Shown in pieces: positions 6,979 through 13,900 of a DNA stretch of 17,068 nucleotides. The stretch is from positions 1-17,068 of the forward strand of contig DFGU01000082.1 of the NCBI GenBank assembly GCA_002371785.1, given 5' to 3'. Below the pieces are notes generated by a model. It searched no databases and was not told the origin of the DNA. It worked only from the letters and a program-made list of their open reading frames with translations. The stretch comes from Bacteroidales bacterium UBA3742 (GTDB lineage: Bacteria; Bacteroidota; Bacteroidia; Bacteroidales; Paludibacteraceae). Position 1 is the stretch's first letter, and every line of letters begins with the position of its first letter. A program made the translations under genes and the position numbers.

Positions 6979-8814
6979 ATGACACTCGAACAAATACTCA
7001 CACAACAGGTCGTAGCAGCTGCTCAGGCGCTCTACGACATCCAGGCTACCCCGCAGCAGGTACAGCTGCAGAAGACGCGTCCCGAGTTTGAGGGCGACAT
7101 CACGCTGGTAGTCTTTCCCTTCGTCAAGGCCGCTCGCAAAGCCCCCGCACAGGTGGCGCAGGAGATCGGCGAATGGCTCGTAGCCAATAGTCAGGGACTC
7201 ATCGCCGGCTATAACGCGGTGCAGGGCTTCCTGAACCTGAAGATTGCCCAGCATTTCTTTATCCAACAGCTCCAAGAGATAGCAGCCGACGCCAACTATG
7301 GTCGTCAGCCCGAGAATGGCAAACTGATGATGGTCGAGTACAGCTCGCCCAACACCAACAAGCCGCTCCACCTCGGACACGTGCGCAACAACCTGCTCGG
7401 CTACTCGATCGCCAAGATTCAGGAGGCAAACGGCTGGCGTGTTGTCAAGACCAATATCGTCAACGACCGCGGCATCCATATCTGCAAGTCGATGCTGGCA
7501 TGGCTGAAGTTCGGTAACGGCGAGACGCCCGAATCCACAGGCAAGAAGGGTGACCACCTGATCGGTGACTACTACGTACGCTTCGACAAGGAGTATCGCA
7601 AGCAGATTGCCGAACTCGTAGCCGGTGGCATGGACGAGGAGACGGCTAAGAAAGAGGCGCCGCTCATCAAGGAGGCGCAGGCTATGCTGCTCCGCTGGGA
7701 GCAGAACGATCCCGAGGTGCGCGCGCTCTGGGCACGCATGAATGAGTGGGTATATGCCGGATTCGACGAGACCTACCGCCGTATGGGTGTCAGCTTCGAC
7801 AAGATCTACTACGAATCGAACACCTACCTGGAGGGCAAATCCGAAGTAGAGAAAGGACTGGCTTCCGGTCAGTTCTACCGCCGCCCAGACGGATCCGTTT
7901 GGGCCAACCTCGAGAAAGACGGACTGGATGAGAAACTGCTGCTCCGCTCCGATGGCACGTCGGTCTATATGACCCAGGATATCGGTACCGCCAAGCTGCG
8001 CTACCAGGACTACCCCATCGACAAGATGGTTTATGTCGTTGGTAACGAGCAGGAGTACCACTTCAAGGTACTCTCTATCCTGCTCGACCGCCTCGGATTC
8101 CCCTTCGGCAAAGAGCTCGTCCACTTCTCCTACGGCATGGTAGAGCTGCCTAACGGCAAGATGAAGAGTCGCGAGGGCACCGTAGTGGATGCCGACGACC
8201 TGATGGATAAGATGGTGGAGGATGCCAAGGAGATTTATCTCCAGAAGTCAGGAGATTCAAACAACATCAAACAATCTCAAACGATTTCAAACGAGGAATC
8301 TAACGAGATCGCTCGCAAAGTGGGTCTCGGAGCGCTGAAATACTTCATCCTGAAGGTGGATCCGCGCAAGAACATGCTCTTCAATCCCGAGGAGTCGATC
8401 GACTTCAACGGCAATACGGGTCCGTTCATCCAATATACCTACGCCCGCATCCGGAGCGTGCTGCGCAAAGCAGGTCTTTCAGGCGAAGCCGGTCTTTTAG
8501 CGGAGCGGTCTTTTAGCGAAAGCGGTCTTTCAGGCGAAGCCGGTCTAGATTCTAAGGAACTCTCCCTGATCCAGCGCCTCATGGAGTATCCCGCCGTAGT
8601 GCGTCAGGCCGGTCAGGACTTCTCGCCGGCTGTGCTGTGCAACTATGCGTATGCTTTGGCCTGCGACTTCAACTCGTTCTACCACGATTGTTCGATCCTG
8701 AACGAACCCGATCAACAAAAGCGCGCGCTACGTCTGCTCTTGAGCCAAACCGTAGCACGCACGATATGTGACGCTATGTCGCTGTTAGGTATCGAGGTAC
8801 CCGAGCGTATGTAA
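6979..8814 (+). CDS. argS: Arginyl-tRNA synthetase with repeat insertions
   Basis: A 611-residue class I aminoacyl-tRNA synthetase that charges tRNA-Arg. The N-terminal Add-1-like domain spans about 1-115. The ATP site signature HLGH is at 131-134 within SSPNTNKPLHLGHVRNN. The KMSKS loop appears as KMKSR at 394-398, the usual Bacteroidota-type variant as far as I recall. The DALR anticodon-binding domain runs from about 485 (FIQYTYARIRSVLRK) to the end (LLGIEVPERM). Two stretches are unusual. Residues 427-440 come from a period-10 DNA repeat. Residues 499-521 come from a 69-base minisatellite in the loop after the first helix of the anticodon domain. Both keep the frame and all motifs are intact, so the enzyme is probably functional. 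The gene follows the aminopeptidase by 12 bases and ends 3 bases from the convergent argR. Confidence 0.97.
   Translation: MTLEQILTQQVVAAAQALYDIQATPQQVQLQKTRPEFEGDITLVVFPFVKAARKAPAQVAQEIGEWLVANSQGLIAGYNAVQGFLNLKIAQHFFIQQLQEIAADANYGRQPENGKLMMVEYSSPNTNKPLHLGHVRNNLLGYSIAKIQEANGWRVVKTNIVNDRGIHICKSMLAWLKFGNGETPESTGKKGDHLIGDYYVRFDKEYRKQIAELVAGGMDEETAKKEAPLIKEAQAMLLRWEQNDPEVRALWARMNEWVYAGFDETYRRMGVSFDKIYYESNTYLEGKSEVEKGLASGQFYRRPDGSVWANLEKDGLDEKLLLRSDGTSVYMTQDIGTAKLRYQDYPIDKMVYVVGNEQEYHFKVLSILLDRLGFPFGKELVHFSYGMVELPNGKMKSREGTVVDADDLMDKMVEDAKEIYLQKSGDSNNIKQSQTISNEESNEIARKVGLGALKYFILKVDPRKNMLFNPEESIDFNGNTGPFIQYTYARIRSVLRKAGLSGEAGLLAERSFSESGLSGEAGLDSKELSLIQRLMEYPAVVRQAGQDFSPAVLCNYAYALACDFNSFYHDCSILNEPDQQKRALRLLLSQTVARTICDAMSLLGIEVPERM
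8257..8296. repeat. Period-10 tandem repeat inside argS
   Basis: Four 10-base units: TCAAACAACA, TCAAACAATC, TCAAACGATT, TCAAACGAGG, then a decayed copy AATCTAACGA. They encode a polar Ser/Asn/Gln/Glu linker (residues 427-440) between the KMSKS-loop region and the conserved GLGALKYFIL segment, where family members normally have a short acidic linker. Confidence 0.85.
8473..8541. repeat. 69-base in-frame minisatellite inside argS
   Basis: Four units each begin GGTCTTT: 8473-8490 (18 bases), 8491-8506 (16), 8507-8523 (17) and 8524-8541 (18, identical to the first). A partial fifth unit GGTCTAG follows. Each unit ends in a tiny dyad (GGC-GAA-GCC, GC-GGA-GC or GC-GAAA-GC). Single unit lengths shift the frame, but the total is exactly 23 codons, giving a Gly/Ser/Glu/Leu loop at residues 499-521. 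Confidence 0.9.
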
Positions 8815-8817
8815 GAC

Positions 8818-9297
8818 CTATTGCATCGCGGCGCGCAGCAGATCACGTAGCTGCTGCGGGTCGGATTGCTCACGCAGGATCACCAGAATGGTATCCTCGC
8901 CCGCTATAGTGCCAAGCACCCGTTCAGGTGCTTGGTTTTCTATTTCCTTGGCCGCCACGCCGGCATAGCCCTGTTTGGTCTTCACCACCACGAACGGCGC
9001 ACACACATCCACGCTCTGCATCGCCTGACGCAGCAGTTCGCTCTGGATAGCCCGTACGCGCGGCTGCGCCGGTTCTTCCGGCACGATATAGCGCACCGTA
9101 CCATCCGGCATTGTGCGTTTCTCGGCCCTGAGGTCACGCAGGTCACGGCTGAGCGTAGCTTGCGTGGTCTCGATGCCCTGCATCATCAGTACTTGTAGCA
9201 GTTCTTCCTGACCCGCTATCACGCGCGTGCGTAGCATGTGCGCGATCGTACGCAAGCGCACGTTCCTTATATTTGTATTATTCAATCTTCCCGCCAT
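8818..9297 (-). CDS. argR: Arginine repressor ArgR
   Basis: This 159-residue arginine-responsive regulator is expected to act as a hexamer on arginine genes. The N-terminal winged helix holds TTQATLSRDLRDLRAEK (about 44-60), the family DNA-recognition signature. The C-terminal domain holds GTIAGEDTILVI (129-140), where the family usually has GDDT. The Glu replacing the first Asp of the arginine-binding pair is a mild deviation. The N-terminus is somewhat long (MAGRLNNTNIRNVRLR); Met21 is a possible later start. No arginine biosynthesis gene is in the window; the link to arginine is argS, which converges on it 3 bases away. The ATPase gene ends 45 bases upstream on the same strand. I found no TAnnTTTG element directly before this gene, so it may depend on transcription from upstream. 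Confidence 0.95.
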   Translation of the reverse strand: MAGRLNNTNIRNVRLRTIAHMLRTRVIAGQEELLQVLMMQGIETTQATLSRDLRDLRAEKRTMPDGTVRYIVPEEPAQPRVRAIQSELLRQAMQSVDVCAPFVVVKTKQGYAGVAAKEIENQAPERVLGTIAGEDTILVILREQSDPQQLRDLLRAAMQ

Positions 9298-9342
9298 AAG
9301 CTAGTATTTTTAATTATCATTTATTCATCTCATCAACGTCCA

Positions 9343-10485
9343 TTACACAACCAGCACATATTTTTTGACATACTGTGCAAAGAAGACGTCATAAACCCGA
9401 TAGATATCTTCATTTTTCACAACGATATCTTTTTCTTGCAGAGCCCGCATAGCTGTCTGTACAGAACTCGTCAACGCAAGTTTATGTTTTGAGATAAACT
9501 GTTGCGAAGTAATATTCCTGGCCTCACCCTCACTGATCACCGCAAAAAGTACACTCTTTTGCTTAGGTGGCAATTTGGCCAACATCTCCAAATAGAACGG
9601 TTCCTGGACTCGAATCACATTTTGCATAGCCGTTTCTATATACTCTGCCGGACAAATCTCCCCTTCCCGCGTTAATTCATACATCTCATTCAGCAGCACT
9701 TGCATATACCACGTTATCCCGCGACACAAATCATATACTGCGCCTACTGTTTCCGAAGCGATCGACTTGCTGCCTTTCTCGAACATCTGCTGCGCAAATG
9801 CAGAATAAACATCTACCGGTATCGGCTCCAGCCCTAAATTGATCGTACTTTGGTAAAACGGCTTGGATGGCGATAAGAACATCTGCGTCATTAGATGCTT
9901 ACGACTTCCGGCAAAGATAAACTGGGTCTTCTTGCAACGCTGAATATAGGTCCGTAACAACGCCTCAATATTCTTCTCGTCATATTCCGCTATTTGTTGG
10001 AACTCATCAAATGCCACGATACATGGTTTATCGGCCTGTTCCAGGAAACCGAACACCTGCTCTAACGTCATGTTCGGTGCTGTAATATCGCCGATCCCGA
10101 TATCAAAAGTCGGACTACCGGAAATAGGATCCAACTTAAACCCGACGCGGAAGGCGCTTATGATCTGAAAGAACTTCTCTTTCCATGAACTCGCTTGCTG
10201 AATACTGCGATATACTTCCTTCCCGAACATGCATACCAATTCCGCCAAGCTACTCGTAGCATATAAATCCACGATAATAGTGTAGTACTGCTTTTGAATC
10301 GCAGGCTGAGCAAACAAATGGCTTATAAGCCCCGATTTGCCGATACGTCGATCAGAAATTAAGGTCACATTGCGCCCGTTTCGTACTTGCTTAAGTAGCA
10401 TCTCCGTCTCTTTCTCTCGGTCGCAGAAGTAATCTGAGGACACATACTTTCCGATCACAAATGGATTCATCTGATTGTTTTTCAT
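9343..10485 (-). CDS. Archaeal/Bacteroides-type AAA-like ATPase
   Basis: A 380-residue P-loop ATPase of the 'archaeal ATPase' type (STAND-like, PF01637-like), a family abundant in Bacteroidota with no settled role. From the start used, the N-terminus NPFVIGKYVSSDYFCDREKE is typical. The Walker A region is SDRRIGKSG (about 44-52), lacking the usual first Gly. Walker B is IVAFDEF with Asp-Glu at about 160-161. FIFAGSRKHLM near 190-199 is the family sensor segment. The C-terminal third looks like a winged helix. The frame extends to 10689, but the promoter at 10564-10594 starts transcription near 10556, so the start is Met 10485, or Met 10470 (MNPF). The leader contains tandem palindromes. By eye the base composition is more A/T-rich than its neighbours, which hints at acquisition. 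Confidence 0.9.
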   Translation of the reverse strand: MKNNQMNPFVIGKYVSSDYFCDREKETEMLLKQVRNGRNVTLISDRRIGKSGLISHLFAQPAIQKQYYTIIVDLYATSSLAELVCMFGKEVYRSIQQASSWKEKFFQIISAFRVGFKLDPISGSPTFDIGIGDITAPNMTLEQVFGFLEQADKPCIVAFDEFQQIAEYDEKNIEALLRTYIQRCKKTQFIFAGSRKHLMTQMFLSPSKPFYQSTINLGLEPIPVDVYSAFAQQMFEKGSKSIASETVGAVYDLCRGITWYMQVLLNEMYELTREGEICPAEYIETAMQNVIRVQEPFYLEMLAKLPPKQKSVLFAVISEGEARNITSQQFISKHKLALTSSVQTAMRALQEKDIVVKNEDIYRVYDVFFAQYVKKYVLVV

Positions 10486-10518
10486 ATACTTATACAGTTG
10501 ATTGCCTTCATCGCATTC

Positions 10519-10548
10519 ACAATTATTGTACTTACAATTATTGTACTT
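10519..10548. repeat. Tandem operator-like palindromes in the ATPase leader
   Basis: A 15-base sequence occurs twice head-to-tail (10519-10533 and 10534-10548). Each copy contains the perfect palindrome ACAAT-T-ATTGT. They lie about 10-35 bases downstream of the predicted transcript start, a position suited to a repressor. Confidence 0.6.
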
Positions 10549-10563
10549 GCAATAAATTTTCTG

Positions 10564-10594
10564 CAAAGGTACAACAAATATTTGGAATACACAA
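10564..10594 (-). promoter_or_regulatory. Bacteroidota-type promoter of the ATPase gene
   Basis: On the minus strand TTG (10594-10592), 20 bases, then TACCTTTG (10571-10564). The predicted transcript start is near 10556, about 70 bases before the chosen ATG. Confidence 0.8.
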
Positions 10595-10602
10595 GGATTT
10601 AT

Positions 10603-10635
10603 CGTAAAAATTAAAATATATTTATGGTTTTTACG
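10603..10635. repeat. A/T-rich inverted repeat upstream of the ATPase promoter
   Basis: CGTAAAAA (10603-10610) and TTTTTACG (10628-10635) form a perfect 8-bp inverted repeat around a 17-base A/T-rich centre, just upstream of the promoter. Confidence 0.5.
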
Positions 10636-10643
10636 GTAAAGAC

Positions 10644-10675
10644 TTGTTATTCGCACAACCGTGCGAACGTAACAA
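10644..10675. repeat. Long near-perfect dyad upstream of the ATPase gene
   Basis: TTGTTA + TTCGCAC (10644-10656), loop AACC, GTGCGAA (10661-10667), a 2-base bulge CG, then TAACAA (10670-10675): thirteen pairs interrupted only by the bulge. There is no U-tract, so it is more like an operator or a structured site than a terminator. Confidence 0.6.
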
Positions 10676-10692
10676 TATTTGCACACCACGAA

Positions 10693-10717
10693 AAAAGGCA
10701 GCTCATCGCTGCCTTTT
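10693..10717. terminator. Terminator of the 41-residue gene
   Basis: AAAAGGCAGC (10693-10702) pairs perfectly with GCTGCCTTTT (10708-10717) around loop TCATC. An A-tract on one side and a T-tract on the other allow termination in both directions. It begins 20 bases after the stop codon of the small gene on the minus strand. Confidence 0.85.
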
Positions 10718-10737
10718 CTCGTATCTTACCTTTAGCC

Positions 10738-10863
10738 TTAGAACGGCTTATCCTGACGTGAAGGAGCCATGTTGCTATGACCACTTGTATTACCGATAGC
10801 CAAAGGATTCTGGCCCTCGATCTTCACCACGTCTGTAGTCGGTATGTAGTACGTCTTCTTCAT
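10738..10863 (-). CDS. 41-residue small protein of unknown function
   Basis: An ATG at 10863 opens a 41-codon frame ending in TAA at 10740-10738. The peptide begins MKKTYYIPTTDVVKIEG and ends SNMAPSRQDKPF. It has no membrane segment and no clear signal peptide. It is a complete transcription unit: a near-consensus promoter ends 18 bases upstream and a perfect-stem terminator starts 20 bases downstream. That makes chance very unlikely. Small Bacteroidota proteins with an MKK-Y--P-T--V opening are, as I recall, common and unassigned; membership is inferred from the pattern only. It lies directly behind the giant surface protein on the same strand, its -33 element beginning 7 bases after that gene's stop codon. 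Confidence 0.8.
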   Translation of the reverse strand: MKKTYYIPTTDVVKIEGQNPLAIGNTSGHSNMAPSRQDKPF

Positions 10864-10881
10864 TTCTGTTCAAAAATCGTG

Positions 10882-10913
10882 CAAAGATACTGCTTTTTTT
10901 CGAAATACGCAAA
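10882..10913 (-). promoter_or_regulatory. Bacteroidota-type promoter of the 41-residue gene
   Basis: On the minus strand TTTG (10913-10910), 20 bases, then TATCTTTG (10889-10882), a full match. The predicted transcript start near 10875 leaves a leader of about 12 bases. Confidence 0.82.
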
Positions 10914-10919
10914 TATTTC

Positions 10920-13900
10920 TTAATATTTTACACTTTTTCCTACGATATCGTACATCTTTCCGTCCGGAGTAACGATATAGATCTTATCGTCTATCAGCAC
11001 TTTGCGAACACTCTGGTTTTCGATCTCCGAGTTCTCTACATCCGTCGTCGTCTGACGATCTGCTACGATGCGCAGACCATAGCCACTGGTTGTACCCTTC
11101 GTCAGGTCGATCGTATAAGGACTCATCGAGAGGTTCCATACTACGCGTCCGTTCTTGGTCAGATAGAGCGTAGCGTCTGCCGGAGACTTCTCTACGGCAA
11201 TCTCATACGTACCTGCCTGCGGCGCATAGAGGTTCAGCGGGGTGCTGGCGTTATTACCTACAAGCGGCATCTCGATATCACAGAGGTTCAGTCCGTTGTT
11301 GACGGTCCACATCTGCGCTACCTTAGCACTGGTCGGAGTACCCATCTTCAGCAAGTCGCGTCCAATCACGTACTCACCCGTAGCCTCTTCGCTCGCCGAT
11401 ACCCACAGACGGTCGGCATAACGATCTGCAGATTCAACGGTCAGCGTCAGACAGAACTCATCTACCATACGAGCATCCATACGCGGAGCACGAAGCGGTT
11501 TCTCTGCATCAGCTTCTACCAATACAACCGGCTGTACGCTGCCTACCTGAATACTAAACGCCGTACCTACGGCCAATGCTTTGGTATTCCATTCTGCATC
11601 ATCGATAACATCATAGCGGTTCCAGGTATGGTTATACATCTGCACTTTCGAGATACCGGACAAGTCGGTCAACTCGCGATGTTGCAATGTTCCGTTACCG
11701 AAGCCATTCCATCCGCGGTCTTGAGCCTCACCGATAGCCGAAGAGTAATCAGAGGTATACGTACCGCTGTTTGCCAACTCAGAACCGGCCTTCTTCTTGA
11801 AGAGGAACGTATTCCAGATCTTCGTTTCTTCGAACGTAATCGTATAGATACGGCCCGGTTCAAGTGTTCCGGTGAAGGTATTCCATGCTTTCTGATTACG
11901 AGCACGCATCTCTTCACTATGGCTCATAATAATATAGTCTGTACCATAAATGACCGGTGTGCCATTTTCAGCGAATACCCCGTTCAGAGCATCCACTTCA
12001 AACGGTACAACGAAGTCATACCATCCATAAGTAATCTGTCCGGTTACATCAAAGCTCATCTTGAAATAGGCATCACCATTTACATGCAAATTTGACACAC
12101 TATCTACCTGACCGGAAGCAGCGGCATTGTCAGCATCTCCAAGCTTCGCATCCAAGGTAAAGTGACGTACTTGCAGATCCGCGCTACTGCCCAGATGGAT
12201 AGCGCCATCGTTCAGTACATGTACATCGCCATACTCTGAACGATCCTCGCTCGTACCCTTCACGGTCAGCGTACCGCCGGTGATGACAGCAATAGATCCG
12301 GTATTCTCAATCGTCAAGTTACCTACCGTCACATTCTCATCAATCTCCAATGCACCGCTAACGATCACATTCGGCTCACTTCCGGTAGGAACAGACGTCC
12401 AGTTAGCCGGATTCTGCCAATCGCCATCACCTGCTGCATTCGTAAACTCGTTGAAAGGAGCACTAACCGTCAGCGTCAGCGTTACAGTCGAGTCACAACC
12501 TACTGCATTTGTCAGCACAGCCTCAACGCTATGCGATCCTACTGCATAGCCCGACAAGTCAATACCATTCCAACTCTCGCTTGCACCACAAACGATCGTC
12601 TTGCTATCCGTACCCGTTGTCGGCTGCAGTACGGTCACGGTCACATTATAAACCGTATCACGCGTAGCACCTACGGCATTAATCTGGTCCGTTCCGGCTG
12701 TCGTATAGGTCTCACCATGGAACGTTTCCGATTCGCCTGCACAGAAACTCAGCGCTACCGGTACATTCAGCGTCTCGATCTTATTCACCGTCAACGACAG
12801 CGTTACAGTCGAGTCACAACCTGCCACATTCGTTGTATGGTATTCTACTTCGTGCGAACCTACTACATAACCGGACAGGTCTATTTCGTGCCAACTCTCG
12901 TTATCACCAACAGTGATCGTCTTGCTATCCGTACCCGTTGTCGGCTGCAGTACGGTCACGGTCACATTATAAACCGTATCACGCGTAGCACCTACGGCAT
13001 TAATCTGGTCCGTTCCGGCTGTCGTATAGGTCTTACCATGGAACGTCTCTGATTCGCCTGCACAGAAACTCAGCGCTACCGGCACATTCAGTGTTTCCAA
13101 CTTCTGAACATTTACCGGAACGGTGAACAGACACACATCATATGTTTGCGCGTTAACTGTTGGATAGAAGTAAAAGGTCAAATCCTGTAGACCAGCCGCG
13201 TCGAACGAAGCCGGGCCATTATAGACGATTATTCCAGTAACCACTTCATGATTCAGTGTATCTTCTGCCACCCAACTATTGTTGTCATAGGTCACAACAG
13301 ACGAGTTATCGCCATAAGTGATAGTCGATGTGATCGTCGGCAACGTTCTCATTTGCGTGCCAATTTTACCCACCGTCCATACCTTATCTACCGGAAGAGC
13401 ATCATTGTAATCATCTGAAGCAACCGTATGAGCCGTTACAGTAACGGTAGCTGCCTTTTTAAAGGTAATGTGGTTTCCGTCTATCGTTACAGCGTCAGCA
13501 GGAGAAGCGGTGTAATATACACTTCCGGCAGGGCTCTGACAGGATGTCTCTGCATAAGCCGTCAAGTCCAAAGACTGCGTAGCTGTAATCGTATTACCCG
13601 TCGGAATATCCCATACAATCTCACGATCCGGTTTGGTAGCCGTTCCGTTCAATGTGATCGTTTGCGATTTACCGGAAGCCGAAATCGTTACCGTATTGCT
13701 ATAAGGGCCCTTTGCTTGCGGAACATAGCAGAACTTAACGGTATAGGTACCATACGATTTACAACCGTTTTCAAATCCAATCAATTTGGTCTCTCCATCC
13801 CATATCTCATAACTAAAGTCATTGTTCGTCTGAGAAAGTTGGATATGCGATACATCGGAGTAATCTACCGTAAATTGACCCTTAGCTGTATCGCAAGCCT

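Noticed and set aside
5947..8124. 725-codon open frame antisense to the aminopeptidase and argS genes
   Set aside because: It spans two well-supported genes on the other strand, lacks recognisable domains, and follows from G+C-rich codon bias.
9311..9340. Possible ARG box before argR
   Set aside because: Only one half (TGAAT) fits on the minus strand; the second half does not match ATTCA, so it is no better than chance in A/T-rich DNA.
10486..10689. N-terminal extension of the ATPase to an ATG at 10689
   Set aside because: The promoter at 10564-10594 lies inside it, the encoded residues are Cys/Tyr/Asn-rich repeat translation, and family members start near MNPF.
12531..13052. Plus-strand frame with repeated sequence across the tandem units
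   Set aside because: It is the antisense shadow of the two 321-base repeats in the giant protein gene.
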